Source: an uncultured Prevotellaceae bacterium
GTDB taxonomy: Bacteria; Bacteroidota; Bacteroidia; Bacteroidales; Muribaculaceae
Assembly: GCA_947306175.1 (NCBI GenBank)
Contig: CAMZFV010000017.1
Coordinates: 1-60,081, forward strand
Length of the DNA: 60,081 nucleotides
Direction of reading: 5' to 3'
Below are positions 17,703 to 27,500 of the stretch, piece after piece; the first letter of the stretch is position 1, and every line of letters begins with the position of its first letter. Below the pieces are notes generated by a model that made no database searches, was not told the origin of the DNA, and saw nothing but the letters and a program-made list of their open reading frames with translations. The position numbers were made by a program, and so were the translations under genes.

Positions 17703-19427
17703 ATGAGAAAGTTATTGTTGACAGTGGCCGCGACGATGTGCTGCATCGTGGCGATGGCTGTGCCTGCCAAGCCCATGCCCTTTATCCACACCCAGAGTGA
17801 CGGGACAAAAGTCACGTTGATGATGAGGGGAGGGGAGTTTAACCACTCGTTGACGACCCTTGACGGCTTGACGGTCGCCGAGGACTCCAAGGGGGACTAC
17901 TGCTATACTGCCTGGGGGTCACTGAGTGACGTGCTGGCCCATGACGAGGACAGCCGCGGCATCCGCGAGGTGGCTTTCATCAAGGCCTACCGTGACCAGA
18001 TGTCGCTAGATGCTACATTCCGCCGCATGCCCCGCCGAGAAGAGAGCAACGATAACCCGCAGGTGCCCACGATGGGTTCGCCCCGCATCCCCATTATCCT
18101 GGTCAACTACACCGACGTGAAGTTCATAGATGATTTTCCCGTTCTCACTTTCCAGGATCAGTTCAACCAGAAGGATAAAAGCTGTCTGCATTATTTCCAG
18201 TCGCAGTCACGTGGCCTGTTTTCGCCGCAGTTCGACATCTTGGGCCCGGTGGAGTTGCCTCATGACCGTGCCTTCTACGGTGCCAATAAGCGAATTTACG
18301 GCACCGAGGTCGATACCCAGTTGGGCACGATGATCTATGACGCCTGTACGGGCTTGAACAATGTGGATTTCTCCAACTATGACAACGACGGAGACGGCCT
18401 GGTTGACGTCGTTGTCGTGCTCTATGCCGGTGTGGGAGAGGCCCAGGCTTGGAGAACGGTGCCCGAATCGGTATGGCCATGCCAGTGGGACATGCAGGAA
18501 TCCTATGAATGGGAATGCAGCAACACTGGCCCGTTTGAGCTCAATGGCGTGACCATCAACAAGTATGCCGTGTTCAATGAGCTGGAGGGCTCTAGCAACT
18601 ATAGCACGACTATCGACGGCATCGGTACCTTCTGCCATGAATTCAGCCACTGCTTAGGTTTGCCCGACTTCTATCCGACCAATGGCGCTAACGCCTATGG
18701 CATGAGCACCTGGTCGCTGATGGATCACGGCTGCTATCTGGATAACGGCAACACGCCGGGAGGCTATACCTCTTATGAGCGTCACTTCATGGGATGGATG
18801 GACCTTATCGACCCTGTCGAGGGCACACGATATGAGTTGGCGCCGCTCAACACCGATAGCGGTACGGCGGTGAAGGTTGTGAACGATGCCAACCCCGATG
18901 AATACTACCTGCTGGAGTATCGCGTGAGGACTGATTGGGATATGTACTTGCCAGGCGAGGGCATTCTTATTCTTCATGTGGACTATAACCGAGTGGCATG
19001 GGACAACAATGGCCCCAATAATGATGGCCGTCATCAGCGCATGACGATTATTCCAGCTGACAATGTCTTGTCCGGCTATAGCAACTACTCCGACACGTGG
19101 CCGCTGGGCGAGAATGACTCGCTGACCAACAATTCCACGCCTCCAGCAGCGGTGTTTACCGGCGGTTTCATGAACAAGCCCATCAAGTCGATGGCCATCG
19201 ATCAGGAAAACCTTGTCGCCTCGTTCGTCTATATGCCCCGTGACGCTTATCTCAAGGGTGACGTGAATGGTGATGGCGAGGTGAACATTGCCGACGTGAA
19301 TGCCCTCATCGATGTGATCCTTACAAGTGGTGAGGGTGAGTCTAACGAAGCTGCTGACGTGAACCGTGACGGCGAGGTCAACATTGCAGATATCAACGCC
19401 GTCATCGACATCATATTATTATCGTGA
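17703..19427 (+). CDS. Secreted M6-family metallopeptidase with C-terminal dockerin
   Basis: 574 aa from ATG 17703 (a GTG lies just before). The signal peptide ends near AMAVPA. Peptidase M6 (immune inhibitor A-like) zinc motif: HEFSHCLGLPD with His312, Glu313, His316 and Asp322, followed by YGMSTWSLMDHG, which contains the expected Met-turn region. A C-terminal beta-rich part (about 380-510) precedes a two-repeat dockerin from about residue 518 (GDVNGDGEVNIADVNALIDV, then DVNRDGEVNIADINAVIDI), with complete calcium-loop ligands D-x-N-x-D-G-x5-D. It is predicted to degrade extracellular proteins. It is first of four neighbouring dockerin-bearing peptidases; the next gene starts 17 bases on. 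Confidence 0.92.
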   Translation: MRKLLLTVAATMCCIVAMAVPAKPMPFIHTQSDGTKVTLMMRGGEFNHSLTTLDGLTVAEDSKGDYCYTAWGSLSDVLAHDEDSRGIREVAFIKAYRDQMSLDATFRRMPRREESNDNPQVPTMGSPRIPIILVNYTDVKFIDDFPVLTFQDQFNQKDKSCLHYFQSQSRGLFSPQFDILGPVELPHDRAFYGANKRIYGTEVDTQLGTMIYDACTGLNNVDFSNYDNDGDGLVDVVVVLYAGVGEAQAWRTVPESVWPCQWDMQESYEWECSNTGPFELNGVTINKYAVFNELEGSSNYSTTIDGIGTFCHEFSHCLGLPDFYPTNGANAYGMSTWSLMDHGCYLDNGNTPGGYTSYERHFMGWMDLIDPVEGTRYELAPLNTDSGTAVKVVNDANPDEYYLLEYRVRTDWDMYLPGEGILILHVDYNRVAWDNNGPNNDGRHQRMTIIPADNVLSGYSNYSDTWPLGENDSLTNNSTPPAAVFTGGFMNKPIKSMAIDQENLVASFVYMPRDAYLKGDVNGDGEVNIADVNALIDVILTSGEGESNEAADVNRDGEVNIADINAVIDIILLS

Positions 19428-19443
19428 TAATCATTATTGGAAT

Positions 19444-21993
19444 ATGGAGAATAGAATGAATAGTAGTTTGAGAATCGGTCTCATGGCATTATTTGCCATG
19501 ATGGTTATATGTGTCAAGGCCGAACCAGTTGATGCCCTCAAGGCTCAAACCAGTGCGGCACAGTTTATCCGTTCATCGGTGCCGACGCGTATGATGGCGT
19601 CATCGCCTGCCTTGCGGCTAGCTCATGCCGAACCGTCGGTAGCACATGCCGGTGCCAGCGATTACTATGTGTTTGGTGTCGGTGAGGATGCGGGCTTTGT
19701 GATAGTTGCTGGCGATGACCGTGCCGAGCAAGTCTTAGCCTGGGGAGATGGTGCCATCGACATGGATAACCTGCCCTGCAACTTGGCATGGATGCTCGAC
19801 AACTACAAGGAGCAGATGGAATGGCTTATGGCCCACCCGTCGGCCCAGGTCGAAACGCCTTGGCAACTACTCTCGACCGACGGAGAGCCTTTCGTCGTCG
19901 CTTCCATGCTGTCATGCACATGGAGCCAGTCTGAGCCCTATTTTAACCAGTGCCCGGAATATAACGGTGAACGGTGTGTGACGGGCTGCGTGGCTACTGC
20001 GATGGCCCAGGTGATGTATTATTGGAGATTTCCCGAGGCAGCCCCGTCTCTCAGTTCATATAGAACCAGGTCGCATGGCTTTGTGGTTCCTGCGCTCCCT
20101 CCTAAACGAATCGACTGGGATCACATGATTGATTCATATTTTCGTGACTATACCCCCGAACAGGGTGAGGCCGTGGCGATGCTGATGCGTTATTGTGGCC
20201 AGTCATGTAGCATGGACTATAGCCCTAATGGCAGTGGCGCCTATGTGGACAGGCAATTGAGGGGCATGATGAGTTTTGGCTACAGCAGGGATGCGTCAAT
20301 GCTAAGTCGTCCCGAGTTTTCCTATGAGGAGTGGGATGCCCTGATCAAGGATGACTTGGCGGCTGGACGACCTGTCCTCTATTCCGGCAATGACCCTAAC
20401 GCTGGCGGCCATGCCTTTGTGCTCGATGGTTACTATGACGGGAGATACCACATCAACTGGGGCTGGAACAATACCGGCAACGGCTATTTTGCCCTCGACG
20501 CTTTCATCGTGAGGGACTATTTCTTTGGCGCCAGCCAACAGATGCTGCACAATATTCATCCGAGCACCGAGCCCGTTGTCAATACCAACCACGACTTTGA
20601 GGTGGACGGTATTTTCTACAAATACAATGAAGCGCACACCGAGGCGATTGTCTCCAGTAACAATACAAAGTTCAATTCCTACAGTGGTGAAGTGGTGATT
20701 CCTGAGCGGGTCGTCTTTAATGGCAAGACATTGCCTGTCACGGCCATTGGAGACCAGGCCTTCAGGAACTGCATGGAACTCACTCGTGTGGTGTTGCCTG
20801 AAGGTATTACCTCCATCGGTCGGCAGGCCTTTATCAACTGTGTGGCCTTGCAGCAGGTGAGCATTCCCACCACACTCACGACCATCGGCGAGTTGGCATT
20901 TCAGGACTGTATCGGCATGACCCGTGTCGAGGCTCCCAGTCTTGATGCTTGGCTCGAAATCGAATTTGTCGATCAGTATGCTAATCCCTTGAACTGTGCC
21001 CACCACCTGTTTGTCGGCGGCGAGGAGGTGAAGCATCTGATTATTGACCGCTATGTCAACTCCTATGCCTTCATCAACTGCTCCGGACTGGAGTCGCTCA
21101 CTGTGAATGAGGGTGTGAGTAGCATGGGCAAGGCAGCCTTCTCCAATTGTACGGGTATCACAAGCCTCACACTGCCATCTACCATGTCGTCTGTTGCCAC
21201 GCAAGCCTTCTCGGGTTGCAGCGGCTTGACCACGATAATGCTCCCCGAGGGCGTGGAGACCTTGGAGTATGCGGCGTTTTCAGCTTGTAGTGGCTTGAAG
21301 CAGATTATGCTGCCCATGTCCCTTCGCACGATTGGCGATCAGGCATTCAGCAAGTGTGACAAATTAAACAAACTGGAGGTGCCTGATGCTGTCGAGGTGA
21401 TTGGTGCCAGCGCCTTCAGCGGTTGCAGTTCACTCCAAGAGTTGAAATTGCCGGCTGCGCTTACCTCGTTGGGAAGCAGCGCATTCCATTCGTGCTCTGC
21501 TTTGACCGATGTTATTATCCCCGATCAGGTGACAGAGATAGGAGAAGAGGCGTTTGGGAATTGCGGTCAGCTGGCTTCGCTCACCATGGGATGCGCTATG
21601 ATCATCGTGGGTTCCAAGGCGTTCAACAATTGCCAACTGTTGAGGTCAGTGACCTGCCGTTCGACCAATGCACCCTGGTTGGGATCTCAAGAGTGTTTCT
21701 ACCTCAATGTTTACAGGAAGGCGACCCTCTATGTCCCCTATGAGTCCCTCAATCACTATAAGACATCCGGTTACTGGTCATGGTTCACCCAGCTCGTGGG
21801 TATCAGGATAGATGCTCTCGATGGTGATGTGAACCTTGACGGTGAGATTACTGTAGCCGACGTCAACTCCATCATTCAGGCCATCTGGAGAGATGACCTC
21901 ATGGATGTGAATGCCGACGTGAACCTTGACGGCGAGGTCAACATTGCTGACATCAACGCGACAATCGATATTATACTTAATTCAAGTTTCTAA
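19444..21993 (+). CDS. Secreted C10 cysteine peptidase with BspA-type LRRs and dockerin
   Basis: 849 aa from ATG 19444 (ATG 19456 is a possible alternative nearer the signal core). Order: signal peptide; Spi/I69-type propeptide (about 35-130, YYVFGVGEDAGFVIVAGDDR); peptidase C10 (streptopain-type) with Cys182 in TGCVATAMAQVMYYW and His323 in AGGHAFVLDGYYDG, then INWGWNNTGNGYF; BspA-like LRR_5 repeats from about 416 to 780 (AFRNCMELTRVVLPEGITSI style units of about 23 residues); dockerin from about 794. BspA LRRs often bind host or bacterial surfaces. The last codons and stop (NSSF*) lie in palindrome C. It is probably co-transcribed with the M6 gene. Confidence 0.92.
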   Translation: MENRMNSSLRIGLMALFAMMVICVKAEPVDALKAQTSAAQFIRSSVPTRMMASSPALRLAHAEPSVAHAGASDYYVFGVGEDAGFVIVAGDDRAEQVLAWGDGAIDMDNLPCNLAWMLDNYKEQMEWLMAHPSAQVETPWQLLSTDGEPFVVASMLSCTWSQSEPYFNQCPEYNGERCVTGCVATAMAQVMYYWRFPEAAPSLSSYRTRSHGFVVPALPPKRIDWDHMIDSYFRDYTPEQGEAVAMLMRYCGQSCSMDYSPNGSGAYVDRQLRGMMSFGYSRDASMLSRPEFSYEEWDALIKDDLAAGRPVLYSGNDPNAGGHAFVLDGYYDGRYHINWGWNNTGNGYFALDAFIVRDYFFGASQQMLHNIHPSTEPVVNTNHDFEVDGIFYKYNEAHTEAIVSSNNTKFNSYSGEVVIPERVVFNGKTLPVTAIGDQAFRNCMELTRVVLPEGITSIGRQAFINCVALQQVSIPTTLTTIGELAFQDCIGMTRVEAPSLDAWLEIEFVDQYANPLNCAHHLFVGGEEVKHLIIDRYVNSYAFINCSGLESLTVNEGVSSMGKAAFSNCTGITSLTLPSTMSSVATQAFSGCSGLTTIMLPEGVETLEYAAFSACSGLKQIMLPMSLRTIGDQAFSKCDKLNKLEVPDAVEVIGASAFSGCSSLQELKLPAALTSLGSSAFHSCSALTDVIIPDQVTEIGEEAFGNCGQLASLTMGCAMIIVGSKAFNNCQLLRSVTCRSTNAPWLGSQECFYLNVYRKATLYVPYESLNHYKTSGYWSWFTQLVGIRIDALDGDVNLDGEITVADVNSIIQAIWRDDLMDVNADVNLDGEVNIADINATIDIILNSSF

Positions 21994-22019
21994 AGTAGCT
22001 GCGACACTTTAGAAACTTG
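21983..22019. repeat. Palindromic element family C, copy 2, containing the stop codon of the C10 gene
   Basis: The same 14-base arms as at 138-174, with loop agctgcgac-like changes. The TAA at 21991-21993 that ends the upstream peptidase gene is inside the left arm. It is followed at 22020-22068 by a degenerate gattag/tttag tract that also accompanies copy 3. Confidence 0.8.
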
Positions 22020-22094
22020 AGGATTAGTGATTAGCGATTAGTGATTAGGGTTTAGAGATTAACGGGAAATAGACACGTAAAAAACTATACGAAG

Positions 22095-24233
22095 ATGATG
22101 AAGAAAATACTGAAATCTCTGCTGCTGATGTTAATGGCCTTGATGTGGACTAACACATGGGCCACGGGAGTGGATCTCGAGGCTGCGCGTTCCACGGCGA
22201 TGCGGTTCATGCAAACCAACAGTGCCGGCAAGCCTGTGAAAGGCCGTACCGCCGACATGGTGCTGGTTCAAGCCCAACCATCCAAGGTGGGCGTCAACTT
22301 GAACGACTATTATGTGTTCAATGCGAGTGATGGCAGTTCCTTTGTCATCGTATCGGGTGACGACCGTGCTGAACCTGTTTTGGCCTATGGCGACGGTGCA
22401 TTTAACATGGCCAATCTACCCTGCAACCTGCAATGGATGCTCAATCACTATAAGGAACAAATGGACTGGTTGCATGAACATCCTGGTGCTGAGGTGCAAC
22501 TGGCTCCCACATCGTCACAGGTGGTGTCGCCGTTGCTGCCCAGCACGTGGTCCCAAGGTGAACCATACAACAACATGTGTCCTTATTATAAAGGTAAGCG
22601 GTGTGTTACTGGCTGTGTCGCCACGGCTATGGCCCAGGTGATGTACTACTGGAAATACCCTAATGAACTGCCCGACCTGTTCGGCTACTCGACGATGGGC
22701 GGCGAAATCGTGTTGCCCGACCTGCCACCCGTGACTCTCGACTGGGACAATATGCTCGACAGTTATGGCTACTACAGCTACACCGAGGAGCAGGGCAATG
22801 CGGTAGCTACCCTGATGCGCTATTGCGGCCAGGCCAGTTACATGGGTTATAGTCCGACAGGCAGCGGTGCCTTATGCCAGGATCAAGTGGTGGCCATGCG
22901 CATGTTTGGCTACGATCCAGCCTCGATTCTGATCAACCGTGACGATTACTCGGCCGAGGAATGGACCGACAAGATGGTCTCTGACCTTACCAACCATTAC
23001 CCCATCCTGTATGCAGGTTTTTCGCCTGACGGTGGTCATGCTTTTGTCGTGTGCGGCTATAACGGCAGCAAGTTTTACATCAATTGGGGCTGGGAAGGGA
23101 GCTATGACGGCTATTTCGCCCTCGATGCGTTTGTTGGCGGTGGCATGTGGTTCACTACTGGACAACAGATGATTACCGAGCTGTACCCCTTTGAGTTCGG
23201 TGTGACGATTGCTCCATACGACTTTGAGGTGGACGGTATCTATTACAAGAAGTGCGATGGCGGCGTGAAGGTTGTCAACCGCGATGAGCTCTACAATACT
23301 TATAGCGGTAACGTAACTATTCCTGCCCAGGTTACCAACAGTGGTGAAACCTATACGGTGACGGCTATCGGACATTCGGCCTTCAGGGGTAGCACTGGTT
23401 TGACAGGAGTGACAATACCTTCCACAGTGACGACCATCGGCAAGTATGCTTTCAAGGATTGTATTCGCTTGAATGGTGTGATCATTCCCTCGTCGGTCAA
23501 GATGATTGACTATTCAGCATTTGAGGGTTGCAATAATTTGAAATCGCTAAGCCTTTCCAATGGTTTGGAGGAGATTGGCTATTACGCTTTTGTCTATTGT
23601 CCATGGTTGACGCAGGTGACAATCCCCCGCACGGTGAAGCGCTTGGGAGACGGGGCGTTCTATAGCTGCAATCGGTTGAAGAAGGTAACCATCGGCGATG
23701 GGGTAGAGAAGGTTGGCAGCATGGCTTTTGCATTTTGTGATGCGTTAACCGATGTGGTGATTGGCGACGGCGTGAAGCTGATAGACGAGGCTGCATTCTA
23801 CTACTGCCGCCACTTGGAGAACGTTACCGTTGGCGCTGGCGTGGATTCCATCGGTGATCTGGCGTTCTATCGCTGCAATAGCTTGAAGGCCCTTATCATG
23901 CATCCCGAGCTGCCTCCTTTGACGGCCAGCGAGGAATGTTTCTCTGAGGCAGCTTATGAAAATGCGACGATTTATGTGGCCGACGAGTGGATCATGGAGG
24001 ATTACTACTGGGCCGACGTATGGACCCTGTTCACCCACTTTGCCCTTATGGAGGACTTGCCCTCCACACCCGGTGACGTGAACGGAGATGGCGAAGTCTC
24101 GATTGCCGACATCAATGCCCTGCTTGATATGATCCTGAATGGGGATGAGGGCACTAATGGCGATGTGAACAGTGACGGTGAGATCAACATTGCCGATATC
24201 AATGCCGTCATCGACTTGATTCTTAAGAGTTAG
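22095..24233 (+). CDS. Secreted C10 cysteine peptidase with BspA-type LRRs and dockerin (second)
   Basis: 712 aa, with a signal peptide of about 24 residues. The propeptide region is DYYVFNASDGSSFVIVSGDD, and the C10 catalytic domain has Cys174 in TGCVATAMAQVMYYW and His315 in DGGHAFVVCGYNG, with the INWGWEGSYDGYF block after it. LRR_5 repeats run from about residue 400 to 640 (AFRGSTGLTGVTIPSTVTTI and similar). The dockerin starts at about 660 (GDVNGDGEVSIADINALLDM, GDVNSDGEINIADINAVIDL). It differs from the preceding C10 protein in having fewer LRRs. The domain order is identical, so the two arose by tandem duplication. Confidence 0.92.
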   Translation: MMKKILKSLLLMLMALMWTNTWATGVDLEAARSTAMRFMQTNSAGKPVKGRTADMVLVQAQPSKVGVNLNDYYVFNASDGSSFVIVSGDDRAEPVLAYGDGAFNMANLPCNLQWMLNHYKEQMDWLHEHPGAEVQLAPTSSQVVSPLLPSTWSQGEPYNNMCPYYKGKRCVTGCVATAMAQVMYYWKYPNELPDLFGYSTMGGEIVLPDLPPVTLDWDNMLDSYGYYSYTEEQGNAVATLMRYCGQASYMGYSPTGSGALCQDQVVAMRMFGYDPASILINRDDYSAEEWTDKMVSDLTNHYPILYAGFSPDGGHAFVVCGYNGSKFYINWGWEGSYDGYFALDAFVGGGMWFTTGQQMITELYPFEFGVTIAPYDFEVDGIYYKKCDGGVKVVNRDELYNTYSGNVTIPAQVTNSGETYTVTAIGHSAFRGSTGLTGVTIPSTVTTIGKYAFKDCIRLNGVIIPSSVKMIDYSAFEGCNNLKSLSLSNGLEEIGYYAFVYCPWLTQVTIPRTVKRLGDGAFYSCNRLKKVTIGDGVEKVGSMAFAFCDALTDVVIGDGVKLIDEAAFYYCRHLENVTVGAGVDSIGDLAFYRCNSLKALIMHPELPPLTASEECFSEAAYENATIYVADEWIMEDYYWADVWTLFTHFALMEDLPSTPGDVNGDGEVSIADINALLDMILNGDEGTNGDVNSDGEINIADINAVIDLILKS

Positions 24234-24265
24234 GTCTCTACAAAAACCGAAGACTGAAAAATCAT

Positions 24266-24360
24266 CACGCTAAGTCGCTAAGCCGCAAAGATGTTTTTTT
24301 GCTCGCAAGAGGCTCGCATAATTGAAAATAAAAAACTTAGCGCCTTTGCGGCTTAGTGTG
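24266..24360. repeat. 95-base inverted repeat (cgctaagccgcaaag type)
   Basis: The left arm 24266-24290 and right arm 24336-24360 share ctaag/cgctaagccgcaaag in reverse complement with gaps. I have the impression that such sequences are widespread between genes in Bacteroidota. It lies between two C10 peptidase genes. Confidence 0.6.
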
Positions 24361-24390
24361 AGGCAAGAATTGGAAGACTGAAGAAATATG

Positions 24391-24438
24391 CCCTCTGGCT
24401 GAATAATTTATGATTTTTTAGCCAGAGGGATTGTTTTT
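24391..24438 (+). terminator. Rho-independent terminator after the second C10 gene
   Basis: ccctctggct/agccagaggg 10-base stem with a 19-base AT-rich loop, followed by attgtttttg. It separates the 22095 gene from the next peptidase gene, which has its own promoter. Confidence 0.75.
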
Positions 24439-24453
24439 GTGAAGGTATTGTGG

Positions 24454-24461
24454 TAACTTTG
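24454..24461 (+). promoter_or_regulatory. -7 box of the 24535 peptidase gene
   Basis: TAACTTTG, 73 bases before ATG 24535, directly after the preceding terminator. The last base of the box is A instead of C. Confidence 0.5.
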
Positions 24462-24534
24462 ACGGCTTTTAATCTTTTAATACAGTTAACAAGAACTACT
24501 AAATATCATTTTATCGTTCAATTAATTAACCACA

Positions 24535-27500
24535 ATGAAAATCGTGAATTACTTAAAGTCATTGATGCTCATCGTGATGGCCCTGACTGTGGCCAACATG
24601 GGGGCAGCCAATGTGGATAGCCAGGCCGCGCAGGCTAAGGCGATCCAGTTTATGAATTCTCAGGCTGGTACACGTTTCATGGCTTCAACAGCTAACATGA
24701 AACTGAGCCATGCCGAGAAGTCGGTAGCCAAGGCTGGTGCCTATGACTACTACGTGTTTAACATGGAGGGTGGCGGCTATGTCATCGTCAGCGGTGACGA
24801 CCGTGCCGAGGAAATTCTGGGCTACGGCAGCGGCCACATGGACGTGAACAACCTGCCGTGCAATGTGGCATGGTGGTTGGGTCACTACAAGGAGCAGCTG
24901 GAGTACCTTATCGCCAATCCCAAACTTCAGGTTGAGACACCGTCCATGATGTCCCCCATGCTAAGGGCTACCACGGTTCCCCAGCTCTTGACCTGTACTT
25001 GGGACCAGGAGGCTCCGTACTACAACCAGTGCCCGACCTCAGGTGGCAAGCACTGTATGACGGGTTGCGTCGCCACGGCCATGGCACAGGTGATGTACTT
25101 CTGGAAATATCCTAACGAACTGCCTGCCGTGGAGGGTTATAATCAGGAAGCCAATTCTTATTATGGCGTGCCCGCTTTGACGCTGGAGGATCTTCCAGCC
25201 ACAACGCTGGACTGGGCCAATATGATTGACGACTACAGCAGTGTGAACTACACAACAGCCCAAGCCAATGCTGTCGCCAAACTGATGCGCTATTGCGGTC
25301 AGGCGGCCAAGATGGAATATACACCCGATGGTAGTGGCGCATATAGTGAAGACCAGATGGCTGCCATGGTGAAGTTCGGATACAATTCTGGCGCTGAATA
25401 TGTACAGAAAAGTGACTATAACAACACCAACTGGAATGCCATGATGCAGGCCGAGTTAGAAGCCCGCCGTCCCATCCTCTATGGTGGTAATGACCGCAGT
25501 GCTGGCGGTCACGCTTTCGTCGTTGATGGTTATAACGCCAGCACCAACAAGTATCATGTGAACTTCGGCTGGAGCGGCTATGATGATAACTACTATGCCT
25601 TAGATGCTTTCACTGGCAGCGGTTACACCTTCAATTATTATCAGGATATGATTATTGGTGTCTATCCTGAGGGCAGCACGCTGGAGACCTACGCTCCCGT
25701 GTTGGGCAACGCCAGCAACGTGGGCACCACTTCGTTCAAGGCCAGCTGGACCGACCAGACCCCGAGCGAGAACGTGACCAGTTACACGCTCTACGTCGAT
25801 GAGTATAACGCTAATGTTCTGTTGACCGAGACCTTCGCTGGTATCACTGTTTCCAACGATGGTACTGCCGATATCTCCAGTTCGCTTGACGAGTACTGCG
25901 ATAATGCCGGTTGGACAGGCTCCGCCGTATATCAGGGTGCTGGTGGCTTTGCCAAGGTGGGCAGCAGTAGTTATGCCGGTAACCTGACAACGCCCGCCCT
26001 TGACCTGAGCTCCTGCGGCGGTACCATTACCGTGAAGTTCAATGGCAAGTATTACAACAACGATGCCAGCTCGGTTGTCGTTTCTTGTGGCAATGTGAGC
26101 CAGACTGTTGCCTTGACCGGCACAGCTGCCGACTATACCGTCGTACTCACGGGTGTGAGTGCTACTTCGGGCCAGAAGGTGAATTTTGCCAATACGGCCA
26201 GGAGGAAACGCTTCTATCTTGACAACATCGAAATCACTCCCGGTAATACGAGCACCACGCTCAAGGCTAGTGAGACGGGCGATGCCAGTCACCGTGTCAT
26301 CACGGGTATCACCAGCAAGAACTACACTGTCAACAACCTGAACGCTGGTGGCAGCTACAAGTTCTATGTCGAAGCCAACTATACCGACGGCTCCACGAAG
26401 CAGTCCGAGACGAAGACCGTGACACTCGAAGGCACTCCCGTGGCTACACCCGAACTGGTCATTGATCCCGAAACGTTGACGATGAACGCTAACGTGGGTC
26501 AGACCGCTACCGCCACCTTCGAGGTGCTGGGTGCTGACTTGACGGGCAATGTGACCGTTACGCTGACCGACGCTAACGGCGTTTACACCATCAATCCCAC
26601 AACCATCACCAAGGCTGCTGCCGAGGCGGGTGCCACCGTTACCGTGACCTACGCTCCCACTGCCGCTGGCACTCATAACGCCACCATTACCGTGGCCAGT
26701 GATGGCGCTGAGGCTGTGACCGTAACCTTGAACGGTACCGCCACCATGCCGACTACGGCTCCCGTGATGGCAGCTGCCACCAATGTGGGCACAACCTCGT
26801 TCAAGGCTACTTGGACTGACGCAACCTCTGCCCAATATGTGACCGACTACACCCTGTATGTCAACAAGGTGACTGATCTCGGGGACATCATCCTGAATGA
26901 GGCCTTCAGCGGCGTGACCGCGACCAATGACGGCACAGCACGCATCGAGTCCGCCCTTGATGACTATTGCGATAATCTCGGCTGGACGGGTAGCTATGTT
27001 TACCAGGCAGGTGGCGGTGGCCTCAAGTTCGGTAACTCGAGCAACGGCGGCACGTTGACGACTCCCGCTCTTGACCTGAGCAACAGCGGAGGTGTGATTA
27101 CCGTGAAGCTGAACGGCAAGAACTTCGGTACTGACGTCACCACGCTCACCGTGTCTTGTGGCGATGCCAGCCAAACCGTAGAGTTGACCGACGTAGCCGA
27201 GGATCATATCGTTTATCTTGAACTGGGTAACACCTCGGCAGGTCAAAAGGTGACCATCTCCAGTAACGGAAGCCGTCAGCGCTACTATCTGTATAGCGTA
27301 CAGATCTTCAATGGAGGTATGGTGAAGGCCGTTACTGAGACGGGTGACGCCAACAGCCGCATCATCACTGGCATCACAGCCAAGACCTACACAGTTGAGG
27401 GTTTGACCCCTGGTGAGACCTATGAGTTCTATGTTGTGGCAAACTACACTGACAATACCAATGCCGCTTCCAACCACGAGCAGGTGACCCTGGAGGGAGT

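Noticed and set aside
20302..21204. 300-codon minus-strand frame
   Set aside because: Antisense to the C10/LRR gene; it reflects codon bias in the LRR repeats.
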